Positions 52,997 through 60,742 of a stretch of DNA of 60,742 bases are shown here, piece after piece. Both the position numbers and the translations under genes were made by a program. The DNA is from Yersinia artesiana (GTDB lineage: Bacteria > Pseudomonadota > Gammaproteobacteria > Enterobacterales > Enterobacteriaceae), in contig NZ_CACVAD010000030.1 in assembly GCF_902726545.1 (NCBI RefSeq), forward strand, positions 1 through 60,742, given 5' to 3'. The notes under the pieces were generated by a model. That model saw only the letters and a list, made by a program, of their open reading frames with translations. It did no database searches and was not told where the DNA came from. Position 1 is the stretch's first letter, and each line of letters begins with the position of its first letter.

Positions 52997-53503
52997 TTAT
53001 GAGTTGCCGATCATGACTACCGGGCGGTGGGTCTGTGAGCCGAAGAACAGGCGCTCGATAATAAACAGCAGGGTAATAGCGGAGCCGATAGGCAGAGGAA
53101 TATAGGTTTGCCCGGCAGTCAATAATGGGAATTCAGCCACCGGTTGTGACCAAAGTTCGCTGCATAAAGTGTAGCTGTAAGCCAGAATAAACAGACTTAT
53201 CAATATCATCAGCAAATCCACCAATATCAGACAGATTTTTTTACCAGCTTCAGAGAGTCGGTCGGTGACCATACTGACGGCAATATGTGAACCGGAGCGG
53301 TAACTGGCGGCAGCGCCAATAAAAGTAAATGTCACCATGCATAAAATAGCCACGGGTTCTGGCCAGGATAAGCCATCATTTTGTACATATCGGGCGAATA
53401 TCCCCATGGGAATAACCGCAACCATAATAATTAAAGCAATACCAGCTACCCAGATTGACAGGCGATATAAAGCATCCATCGTTGATAGATAATAGCGAGC
53501 CAT
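52997..53503 (-). CDS. dctQ: TRAP transporter small permease (DctQ type)
   Basis: 168 aa, four helices. VIPMGIFARYVQNDGLSWPEPVAIL and SYRSGSHIAVSMV are typical. Partner of the DctM subunit; 122 bases after the binding-protein gene. Confidence 0.9.
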   Translation of the reverse strand: MARYYLSTMDALYRLSIWVAGIALIIMVAVIPMGIFARYVQNDGLSWPEPVAILCMVTFTFIGAAASYRSGSHIAVSMVTDRLSEAGKKICLILVDLLMILISLFILAYSYTLCSELWSQPVAEFPLLTAGQTYIPLPIGSAITLLFIIERLFFGSQTHRPVVMIGNS

Positions 53504-53625
53504 AGCGGAGACCTCAGATTACCCTTCGTCCTTGGCGCTGTAGCGGTGTTAGTCGCCTGACTACAACGCCAATGATTCTGGGTATATATCGATGGTATTA
53601 AGTCATTAATACCGCCAAAAGAATA

Positions 53626-54603
53626 TTATTGGACAGCACTGATTTGCTGCATGAGGTCTTGGTAATCTTTGCCAAACTCATCACGTACTGGCTGCGTGGC
53701 TTGGTAATAAGCGTCATGATCGATTTCATGATATTGCACGCCGCCAGCTTTCATTTTGTCATGAGATTGCTGCACATAGGCTTGCCACAATACACGCTGT
53801 TCCGCCTGGGCTTCTTTTGCCAGTTTCAGAATGGTTTGTTGATCTTCGGGAGATAATTTATCCCACTTGGTTTTAGAATAAAGGAACAATTCAGGAATAA
53901 TAAAATGGCCGCTCAAAGTATAGTTTTTGACTACCGGCAGATAGTTATGAGCAACAAATGTTGGCTCATTATTTTCAGTGCCATCAATCACGCCAGTTTG
54001 CATCCCACTGAACACTTCACTGACGCCCATGCTGAGCGAGTTAGCACCCATGGCTTTCAGTGTGGCTAATGCAATCGGGCTACCTTGTACCCGGATTTTC
54101 ATGCCTTTCAGATCTTCCGGTTTAATAACCGGTTGTTTGGTTATCAGATTACGGGTACCCGCATCCATCCAACCGAGGAAGACCAATTTTGAGTTCTTAT
54201 TGTTAGTAATTTTATCGCCAATTTCCTGACCAATTTTTCCATCAAGCACTTTATGTAAATGATCTTCATCGCGGAACATATAGGGCAGAGTAAAGACACT
54301 GATCTCCGGTAAAATAGAGGCAACAGGGGTCATGGAAACACGAATAATATCAATTGCTCCCATTTGGGCCTGTTCTATCATTTGTTTTTCATCACCCAAG
54401 ACCCCGCCTGGGAATGTTTTAATTTCCAACCGCCCGTCGGTCGCCGTTTTTAGTTTGTCACCCATATTTTTAACCGCAACAACATTAGGGTAATCTTTAG
54501 GGTGAACATCAGCCGCTTTAATTTGTTGAGCAGCAGCTATTTGGCTAAATAAAATGGCAGAAATAGCCAGACAGAGTGTTGGTAGTGGCTTAGGAAATTT
54601 CAT
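53626..54603 (-). CDS. dctP: TRAP transporter substrate-binding protein (DctP type)
   Basis: 325 aa with signal peptide (CLAISAILFSQIAAAQ). DctP fold: GGVLGDEKQMIEQAQMG, then LKGMKIRVQGSPIALATLKAMGA with the conserved carboxylate-binding arginine, and DGTENNEPTFV. The substrate is an organic or sugar acid; the exact one cannot be read. First gene of dctPQM. Confidence 0.9.
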   Translation of the reverse strand: MKFPKPLPTLCLAISAILFSQIAAAQQIKAADVHPKDYPNVVAVKNMGDKLKTATDGRLEIKTFPGGVLGDEKQMIEQAQMGAIDIIRVSMTPVASILPEISVFTLPYMFRDEDHLHKVLDGKIGQEIGDKITNNKNSKLVFLGWMDAGTRNLITKQPVIKPEDLKGMKIRVQGSPIALATLKAMGANSLSMGVSEVFSGMQTGVIDGTENNEPTFVAHNYLPVVKNYTLSGHFIIPELFLYSKTKWDKLSPEDQQTILKLAKEAQAEQRVLWQAYVQQSHDKMKAGGVQYHEIDHDAYYQATQPVRDEFGKDYQDLMQQISAVQ

Positions 54604-54972
54604 TCAGTGGTCTCCAGAAGTCATTAAAACAATAAATTAAAAGGCGATATTTCTCATCGTGGAATAGTTATATAAAAGGGCTTTCCTTTATCCCCAGGGT
54701 ATTCAACCTAGCTGTTTACATTTGCTTTTAAATTGACCATTGTCACAGAAAAAGAAACGACAGGAACTGTGTTTCAATAATTGTGAAGTTGCATTTCATG
54801 GTAGGGTAACCCCCACAAAATGCGTGGTAAAAGAGAGGATTTATCGGGCTATAAATGTGGCACAACTTGAAGTGACTAACGTTTTAGTTCAAATGGCGGG
54901 GTTCTGATATTGTGGCAAGCGAGGTTAACTACTACTATAAAACGCTATAAATCAACATAAATAGGATAACGC
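54604..54972. other. Divergent promoter region of dctP and the phosphopantetheinyl transferase
   Basis: 369 bases with no gene. It contains a weak CRP-like stretch (TGTGAAGTTGCATTTCAT near 54780) that I consider borderline. The region from 54640 to 54760 is AT-rich and should hold the leftward promoter; the rightward one lies near 54910-54960. Confidence 0.45.
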
Positions 54973-55722
54973 GTGACCTCGGTATTTATCCGTAATTTTA
55001 CTTTTGCCGCACTTCCAGCCGCCGGTTTGAATGACCAACCCCTGTTTCATGGGCTTTTGGCTAAATGTGATTTTGATGTGAATGAATATCGGGATGAGCT
55101 ATTTGCCGTGTACGGCATTGCGTTTCCTGGCAGTTTGCAAAAAGCCGTAGCTAAACGGCGTGCTGAATATCTGGCAGGACGCTTTGTTGCCAGACAGGTA
55201 TTGAATATGCTGGAGGCTCGCGATTATCCATTGGCAAATGGTATTGACCGCGCCCCACTGTGGCCGGCCGGTTTGATTGGTAGTATCAGCCATAATAACC
55301 AACGCGCTTTGTGCACAGCACAAATAATCACACCCACCGGTGGGCCTACAGAAGCCAGTTCCCGCCGGCACGGTCTTGGTTTGGATATTGAAAGCATCAT
55401 TGCTGATGAAAGAGCCGCTAACTTATGGCCAGGTATTCTCAGTGAAGAAGAGTATCACTGTTTTCAGGATGGCCCATTACCTTTTAACCAATTGCTGACA
55501 TTAGCTTTTTCCGCTAAAGAGAGTTTATTTAAAGCCGTCTACCCGCAACTTGGGCGTTATTTTGATTTTCTTGAAGCGAAACTGCTGAGTTATTCATTGG
55601 ACACCGGGCGTTTTGAATTACAGTTATTACGCGAACTAAGTGAAGACTTCCCCGTAGGCCGTTGTTTTACCGGATGTTTCACATTAAATAACAGTGATGT
55701 GCAGACATTTATTGCTTATTAA
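54973..55722 (+). CDS. EntD-like 4'-phosphopantetheinyl transferase
   Basis: 249 aa from a GTG at 54973 preceded by AGGAT. Motifs: RRAEYLAGRFVARQVL, LWPAGLIGSISHNN, GLDIESIIAD (Mg site), FSAKESLFKAVYPQL (catalytic WxxKE-type). It loads phosphopantetheine on carrier proteins, usually NRPS/PKS. No synthetase is seen in the window, so its client lies elsewhere. Confidence 0.9.
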   Translation: MTSVFIRNFTFAALPAAGLNDQPLFHGLLAKCDFDVNEYRDELFAVYGIAFPGSLQKAVAKRRAEYLAGRFVARQVLNMLEARDYPLANGIDRAPLWPAGLIGSISHNNQRALCTAQIITPTGGPTEASSRRHGLGLDIESIIADERAANLWPGILSEEEYHCFQDGPLPFNQLLTLAFSAKESLFKAVYPQLGRYFDFLEAKLLSYSLDTGRFELQLLRELSEDFPVGRCFTGCFTLNNSDVQTFIAY

Positions 55723-55829
55723 TCATGATGTTATTACTTTTGTCATTATTTTTAATATTTTTAAGTTGGAAAGTTCAATGGGAATAGGCTAGATATTTAG
55801 CTATCTAAAATATTTATTGATAGGACATC

Positions 55830-56732
55830 ATGAAATATATAGTGCTATTTATTTTCATCTTATGCGTAGCTTATGTGCATTTTCGCGGAAAAGTTCGTTA
55901 TAAATTCTGGCGTCAACTCTCAGACCATTCGACATTTGTTTCACCAATCAATGCCTTTATGTATTTATTCTCGCGGGTTCCCACCACGCCTTATTTAAAA
56001 CAGGACTTGTTCCCCGAACTGGCCATACTGCGAGATAACTGGTTAAAAATTAGGGAGGAAGGTAAGGCATTAATGGATATCCAGCAAATCAAAGCATCGG
56101 ATAAATATAATGATGCCGGTTTTAATTCTTTCTTTAAAACGGGTTGGAAGCGTTTTTATTTGAAATGGTATGAAGATAACCACCCATCGGCAATGACATT
56201 ATGCCCTTACACCACCACCTTATTGAAAGGGCTACCGTCGGTGAAAGCGGCGATGTTTGCTGAGTTACCGGACGGCAGCCGTTTACCTCGCCACCGCGAC
56301 CCTTATGCGGGTTCCTTACGTTATCACCTTGGTTTAATCACACCGAATGATGATCGCTGCTTTATTGATGTAGATGGAACTATATATAGCTGGCGTGACG
56401 GTGAAGGAATATTGTTTGATGAAACTTATATTCATTATGCTGAAAACCAAAGTGGGCAGAATCGACTTATCTTGTTTTGTGATATTGAACGCCCGATGCG
56501 TTATCGTTGGGCGCAATGGGTTAATCATTGGTTGGGACGCAATTTGATGAGTGCTGCGACAGCACCCAATGAAGAAGGGGATAGGACTGGCGGAGTCAAT
56601 CGAGCGTTTAAATATATTTATGCGGTACGTAAGGTAGGTAAGCGCCTGAAAACCTGGAATCGTAGAATTTATTATCTGATCAAATGGATATTATTTGGTG
56701 GTATTGCTGCGCTGATTTTTTATGCGCTGTAG
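55830..56732 (+). CDS. lpxO: LpxO lipid A 2-hydroxylase (aspartyl/asparaginyl beta-hydroxylase family)
   Basis: 300 aa. N- and C-terminal membrane helices flank a Fe(II)/2-oxoglutarate domain. Iron ligands in LPRHRDPYAGSLRYHLGL (His-x-Asp) and the distal DETYIHYAENQ, with RLILFCDIERP following. It hydroxylates the 3'-secondary acyl chain of lipid A in the inner membrane, changing envelope stress and host sensing. Confidence 0.92.
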   Translation: MKYIVLFIFILCVAYVHFRGKVRYKFWRQLSDHSTFVSPINAFMYLFSRVPTTPYLKQDLFPELAILRDNWLKIREEGKALMDIQQIKASDKYNDAGFNSFFKTGWKRFYLKWYEDNHPSAMTLCPYTTTLLKGLPSVKAAMFAELPDGSRLPRHRDPYAGSLRYHLGLITPNDDRCFIDVDGTIYSWRDGEGILFDETYIHYAENQSGQNRLILFCDIERPMRYRWAQWVNHWLGRNLMSAATAPNEEGDRTGGVNRAFKYIYAVRKVGKRLKTWNRRIYYLIKWILFGGIAALIFYAL

Positions 56733-56762
56733 CATCAGGCGAGCAAAAAGCGATCAAATAGC

Positions 56763-56799
56763 AAAAAGTCCGCTTATTTTTCTTCAAGCGGGCTTTTCT
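56763..56799 (+). terminator. Rho-independent terminator after lpxO
   Basis: GTCCGCTT pairs with AAGCGGGC (one G-T pair) around a T-rich loop, followed by TTTTCTC. 35 bases after the lpxO stop. Confidence 0.75.
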
Positions 56800-57443
56800 C
56801 ATTAACATCTGATATTTCCCACCTTTTAGTCCTCCAATCGTGTTTGTTGGCCTGGATGCAGGCAAAATTTCATGCCGTGGGCCGTCAAACTTCAAATGCA
56901 AATTTTTATTCCAAAATAAATTATTTTTGAAATAAAATAGTTAACCAGGTCACAAAAAAGATAACTTTCTGTATCCCTTCCTCATTAAAAACCCATAAGT
57001 TGAAGTAGATAAATCACTTATTTTTTTATTTAATATCAAAATGATAGTTGTTTCTGTGGTAATCAAGCCCGCTGTTAGCTATGTTTTTACTCACACAGAA
57101 GTGAAATCAAGATATCATATTGTGATCGATATAGAATTTTAATTTCAATATGAATGATATGTTATGTCACAGTTAAGTTATTCAGATGTTGCTGCAAGTG
57201 GTCTGGCGAACAGGTTAAAAATCGAAAATGTAAAAGGGGCGTGCTAAACAGAAAAACACATCATAAATAATATAACGTCACACTCTGTAACAAGGTTTAT
57301 TTGGCTTCAATAACTGCATTTATCTAATTAATAAATCAGAGTGCCAAAAAGTTTTTTTTCACTTTCTCTTTTGAAAGTGCGGGGACGTTTTTTTTAAAAA
57401 ACCTTTTTGACATTAAATGGATACTCAAATAAAAGGTAAGGAT
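56800..57443. other. Long leader/promoter region of the MFS sugar transporter
   Basis: 640 AT-rich bases with no supported gene (an overlapping minus-strand open frame at 56680-56901 is a shadow). Near 57360-57388 a hairpin plus T-run lies just before the MFS start. Upstream palindromic A/T patches around 57110-57180 could bind CRP-type regulators but none is a clean match. Confidence 0.5.
57360..57395 (+). promoter_or_regulatory. Hairpin with T-run in the MFS leader
   Basis: CACTTTC-TCTTTT-GAAAGTG is a perfect 7-bp stem, followed by CGGGGACGTTTTTTTT, about 50 bases before the MFS start. It looks like a weak terminator in the leader, possibly attenuation or the end of a small RNA. Confidence 0.5.
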
Positions 57444-58841
57444 ATGTCGTTAATGATGAATCTCAACGCACAACAGAGAAAACGATTACATCAAATAACA
57501 TTAGTCGCTACCTTTGGTGGCTTGCTGTTTGGTTACGACACGGGTGTTATTAATGGTGCATTTTCGTCATTGAAAGAAAATATGGCACTGACACCGACGA
57601 CAGTCGGTCTGGTCATGAGTGTGCTTTTGGTCGGTGCCGCCATTGGGAGTATCTTGGGCGGAAAACTGGCTGACTTCTTTGGCCGAAGAAAATATTTACT
57701 CTATCTCTCTTTCGTTTTCTTCTTTGGTGCACTCTTGTGCGCATTATCCCCTAATATTACTTGTCTGTTAATTGCTCGATTTTTGCTCGGTTACGCAGTC
57801 GGCGGCGCATCGGTTACTGCACCTACATTTATATCCGAAGTTGCGCCAACAGAAATGCGGGGCAAACTAACGGGGTTAAATGAAGTGGCCATTGTGTTTG
57901 GTCAATTAGCAGCATTTGCTGTGAATGCGGTAATTGGTATTGTTTGGGGACATCTTCCTGAAGTCTGGCGCTATATGTTATTGGTGCAGACTATTCCCGC
58001 GATTTGTTTATTGGTTGGAATGTGGCGTTCGCCAGAAAGTCCTCGCTGGTTGGTCAGCAAAAATCGACGTGAAGAAGCATTAGCCATATTAAAACAGATT
58101 CGTCCCGAACAGCGTGCAATTAAAGAATTTGAAGATATCGTCACGTTGATTGATGTTGAAAAAGAAAAGCACTTATATGCAAAGAAAGATTGGGCAATTA
58201 TTTTTCATACACCGTGGATCTTAAAATTAATCTTGGTAGGTATTGTTTGGGCGGCATTGCAGCAGACAACCGGGGTTAACGTGATTATGTACTATGGTAC
58301 GGAAATACTGAAGACTGCCGGGTTCTCTGAAAGAATGTCGTTGATCTGCAACGTGTTAAATGGCGTCTTTTCTGTTGGTGGTATGATTATTGGGGTGCTT
58401 TTCCTGGTTGACCGTTTTAAACGAAAGACATTAATTATTTATGGATTCGCACTCATGGCAACATTACACCTGATTATCGCCGGTGCAGATTATTATCTGA
58501 TGGGGGAAATCAAGGCGACTGTCATTTGGTTGCTGGGTGCGTTATTTGTCGGTGTTATGCAGGGGACCATGGGCTTTCTTACCTGGGTGGTATTAGCTGA
58601 ACTTTTCCCATTAAAAATTCGTGGATTATCTATGGGGATTTCGGTGTTTTTCATGTGGATCATGAACGCAATAGTCAGTTACTTATTCCCGGTATTACAA
58701 GCGAAGTTGGGCCTCGGCCCGGTATTTCTGATTTTTGCACTGATCAACTATCTGGCGATTATCTTTGTGGTCGCAGCCTTGCCAGAAACAGCTAATAAAT
58801 CATTAGAGCAACTAGAAGAAGAACTGTCTTCCGGTAATTAA
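57444..58841 (+). CDS. MFS sugar:proton symporter (sugar porter family)
   Basis: 465 aa from the ATG at 57444; a start at 57417 is also possible. Sugar-porter motifs: GGLLFGYDTGVINGA, GGKLADFFGRRK, PESPRWLV, QQTTGVNVIMYYG, and PETANKSLEQLEEEL at the end. Closest in flavour to myo-inositol or pentose transporters (IolT/YfiG type). It is 52 bases upstream of the EIIA gene, so the two are likely co-transcribed. Confidence 0.88.
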   Translation: MSLMMNLNAQQRKRLHQITLVATFGGLLFGYDTGVINGAFSSLKENMALTPTTVGLVMSVLLVGAAIGSILGGKLADFFGRRKYLLYLSFVFFFGALLCALSPNITCLLIARFLLGYAVGGASVTAPTFISEVAPTEMRGKLTGLNEVAIVFGQLAAFAVNAVIGIVWGHLPEVWRYMLLVQTIPAICLLVGMWRSPESPRWLVSKNRREEALAILKQIRPEQRAIKEFEDIVTLIDVEKEKHLYAKKDWAIIFHTPWILKLILVGIVWAALQQTTGVNVIMYYGTEILKTAGFSERMSLICNVLNGVFSVGGMIIGVLFLVDRFKRKTLIIYGFALMATLHLIIAGADYYLMGEIKATVIWLLGALFVGVMQGTMGFLTWVVLAELFPLKIRGLSMGISVFFMWIMNAIVSYLFPVLQAKLGLGPVFLIFALINYLAIIFVVAALPETANKSLEQLEEELSSGN

Positions 58842-58893
58842 TAGGTACTGCTTTATATGAGACAAATGAGTCATAGCGCAAAGGGGACAGGTC

Positions 58894-59325
58894 ATGCTAG
58901 ATAATATTACTGCTGAAAATATCCATTTAGGATGTCATGCAAAAAATAAGGCTGAAGTTTTATCCATGGTAGGGAAAGAGTTTAAAGCTAAAGGGTATAT
59001 TAACCAGGATTGTATTGCTTTCCTTAATGAAAGAGAGCAGCAAGTCTCCACCTTCCTGGGTAATGGAATTACCTTGCCCCACCTGCCAAAATCAGCGACC
59101 AATATTATTGTTAAAACAGGTGTTGAGATCTTCCAATTCCCTGATGGTGTTATTTGGGATAGAAGCAATGTGATGTTTATTGCCATTGGCGTTATCGCGA
59201 AAGAAAAAGAGCATATCGATGTGCTGAAAGATATTGCCTCGATCTTTAGTGATGAAATTATTGCTAATGCACTTTCGCTGATTTCAAGTAAGCAGGATTT
59301 TCTGCGGATTCTTAAGCGGAAATAG
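58894..59325 (+). CDS. Free-standing PTS EIIA (fructose/mannitol family)
   Basis: 143 aa, PTS_EIIA_2 fold. The phospho-histidine lies in FLGNGITLPHLPKSA, a variant of the usual GVALPHG/PHA. NERE, VSTFLGN and DVLKDIASIFSD are further family landmarks. AGGGGA precedes the ATG. No EIIB/EIIC gene follows, and it is paired with a proton symporter, so it may act in regulation, possibly of that transporter. Confidence 0.85.
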   Translation: MLDNITAENIHLGCHAKNKAEVLSMVGKEFKAKGYINQDCIAFLNEREQQVSTFLGNGITLPHLPKSATNIIVKTGVEIFQFPDGVIWDRSNVMFIAIGVIAKEKEHIDVLKDIASIFSDEIIANALSLISSKQDFLRILKRK

Positions 59326-59635
59326 CGATAAGCTTATATCGGTAATACTCAAGCCGGAGCAAATTATCAGATAGCCAAAAGCCCGTTTAAGGTTTCTTAA
59401 GCGGGCAACTCTAATTTCGATGTTAACTGATGTTTATTCTTGTGGGTCTTCTCCTGATATTTTCACCTGGCCGGAGGTAATACTTCAGTTTTTCTGTCAT
59501 GACTCATTATTGATATTGAGTGAGGATAGGGGGCTGAAGCATTTATCTGTCAAGCTTGTTGTGAAATACCGCCAACCTGACTGTTGAAAACTAAAGTGTT
59601 GGCGGCATTCTAATGTTAATAAATGACAAACTATC
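59326..59635. other. Intergenic region between convergent genes
   Basis: 310 bases with no gene. A hairpin GCCCGTTTAAG-GTTT-CTTAAGCGGGC (59381-59406) is the main feature and is a bidirectional terminator, with CTTTTGG after it on the minus strand. Confidence 0.6.
59381..59406. terminator. Terminator hairpin
   Basis: GCCCGTTTAAG and CTTAAGCGGGC pair at nearly all positions around GTTT. It lies 56 bases after the EIIA stop; the T-run is weak on plus and better on minus. Confidence 0.65.
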
Positions 59636-60661
59636 TTAGGTCGGATTAATAACTTTCCAACTGCTACCATCGGACATATACATCAGGTGCTGGCCCTTGT
59701 TTACCGTCGTAATACCACCATTTACATAAATTGATGAACTGTTACTAGCGCGATGATCCACAAATATTGATTTCCATTTAAGCGTGTTAGGTTGCGGGAA
59801 ATAGATATTTGGTGCCCAATTATCATCTTGGGAGCGTATAGCGACCAAATTGACTTTGCTCAATGCGCTAGAGATGGTCTCTGCAGTCAAGTCCTTGCCA
59901 TTGACAATCGATACTGTCGGTGCATTTGGGGAGGCCATTGCACGAAGATTACTTACGGTATTGATGCATGCATCACCATTGCATGCAGCTTGTACCACGT
60001 AAGGATCATTGCAGTTTCCATAGGTATAGGAACGCTGTCCAGCCTGTGTTTTGTCATCGCCGATTGGATTCAGAAAGATTGAACTTTGAGCGCCCATCAC
60101 ATAACAGGAAGAAAGTTGACCATTTCCTTGAGAATATTCTTCAACAAAACCGGAAGATGCGTATAGCTTGCCGAATGTTTCTGGAATTTCGATAACGCCA
60201 ACCGTTGTTGTTGTACCATCCATCAGATTTGTCACTACCCCTGTAACCAGATTTCCATCTTTGAAAACATCTAATTTGTACTGATACCCTGTTTTCCACG
60301 GCACCACAATCTGGCATTGCACGCCTGAACCTTCGTGGTCGAAGTAATTACAATTATCACTCTTCCATCCTTTTGCCTTCCAAATAGAGTAATTAAAGGC
60401 ATGAACTCCATTGCCCCTGTTTTGTAAACCAATATACCCCCCATCCCCTTGTTTAAAAAAAAACTGGTTTGCCCAGTAGTAGTGGGAGTCGGTTCCGCCA
60501 TCGTGACTTATCTGCTGGAAGAAAGATAATTTATTGAATTCTGAGTTGGCAGGCCATAAGTGATTGATCGCAACAATCCCACCGGCTACCACGGCGTAAC
60601 TTAGCGGGCTTATCAGAAATAATACTTGTGATAATAATATTTTTTTAATTCTATAGCTCAT
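59636..60661 (-). CDS. Secreted DUF3472-type protein
   Basis: 341 aa with signal peptide (KKILLSQVLFLISPLSYA). The DUF3472 core is visible: YYWANQFFFKQGDGGYIGLQ, then HAFNYSIWKAKGW, and GYQYKLDVF. A C-terminal module (NTLKWKSIFVDHRASNSSS, then YMSDGSSWKVIN) resembles repeats in secreted enterobacterial proteins that bind carbohydrate or host surfaces. Paired cysteines suggest disulfides. Likely released or surface-associated; function unknown. Complete within the window. Confidence 0.8.
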   Translation of the reverse strand: MSYRIKKILLSQVLFLISPLSYAVVAGGIVAINHLWPANSEFNKLSFFQQISHDGGTDSHYYWANQFFFKQGDGGYIGLQNRGNGVHAFNYSIWKAKGWKSDNCNYFDHEGSGVQCQIVVPWKTGYQYKLDVFKDGNLVTGVVTNLMDGTTTTVGVIEIPETFGKLYASSGFVEEYSQGNGQLSSCYVMGAQSSIFLNPIGDDKTQAGQRSYTYGNCNDPYVVQAACNGDACINTVSNLRAMASPNAPTVSIVNGKDLTAETISSALSKVNLVAIRSQDDNWAPNIYFPQPNTLKWKSIFVDHRASNSSSIYVNGGITTVNKGQHLMYMSDGSSWKVINPT

Positions 60662-60742
60662 AATTTAATTCCTTATTTTAAGTAATAACTATGTAATAAA
60701 ATTAAATTTATTTTCATCAATATGAAAATATTGGTTTGATTA

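Noticed and set aside
54775..54800. CRP-like site upstream of dctP
   Set aside because: Second half-site is poor; not strong enough to annotate separately.
1..60742. CRISPR arrays or complete insertion sequences
   Set aside because: No regularly spaced repeats and no transposase frames were seen anywhere in the window.

Overview
The window looks like chromosome of a non-pestis Yersinia (Enterobacterales). The right half has a conserved, tidy order (uhpABC-afuABC, citAB, citCDEFXG-citT, a TRAP transporter, an EntD-type transferase, lpxO). The left half is a 33-kb island inserted in a tRNA-Asn gene. The genus call is an inference from gene content and order, not from a search.

Island (354-33371). 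A 20-bp direct repeat, AATTTGGCTCCTCTGACTGG, occurs at 354-373 and again at 33352-33371, where it overlaps the 3' end of tRNA-Asn (33356-33431, minus strand). A P4-type integrase lies just inside the tRNA end. Repeat, target tRNA and integrase position match the high-pathogenicity island (HPI)/ICEKp1 family, but no yersiniabactin genes are present. From left to right the island holds: AraC and alpha/beta-hydrolase debris (0.6-1.9 kb); a redox/carbonyl/quinone detoxification region (2.2-14.5 kb) with two LysR regulators and repeated candidate operators, in which several enzymes carry export signals; a Gabija-like defence pair (15.3-19.4 kb); remnants of a conjugation machine (virB1, virB2, a collapsed virB3/virB4; 20.5-22.0 kb); ICE housekeeping genes (TraR-like, DUF2857-like, AlpA); two unknown genes; and a metal-uptake module (24.9-31.7 kb). 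In that module an outer-membrane porin and a Tat-type cell-wall amidase diverge from an MFS transporter and a FecBCD-type ABC importer. Two copies of a Zur-box-like palindrome lie in the divergent promoter region, so I read it as a candidate zinc-starvation locus.

Core region (33432-60742). uhpABC (external sugar-phosphate sensing) lies directly upstream of afuABC (sugar-phosphate/ferric-type ABC importer), with no uhpT visible. Next comes a complete citrate fermentation locus: sensor/regulator citAB, divergent citC-D-E-F-X-G and the antiporter citT. It is followed by a three-gene TRAP transporter, a phosphopantetheinyl transferase, lpxO (lipid A 2-hydroxylase), an MFS sugar symporter with a free-standing PTS EIIA protein, and a secreted DUF3472-type protein.

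Working model: the island is a decayed, probably no longer self-transmissible ICE that still has integrase and a likely excision factor. It carries stress detoxification, phage defence and metal-scavenging cargo beside a catabolic stretch of the core chromosome.
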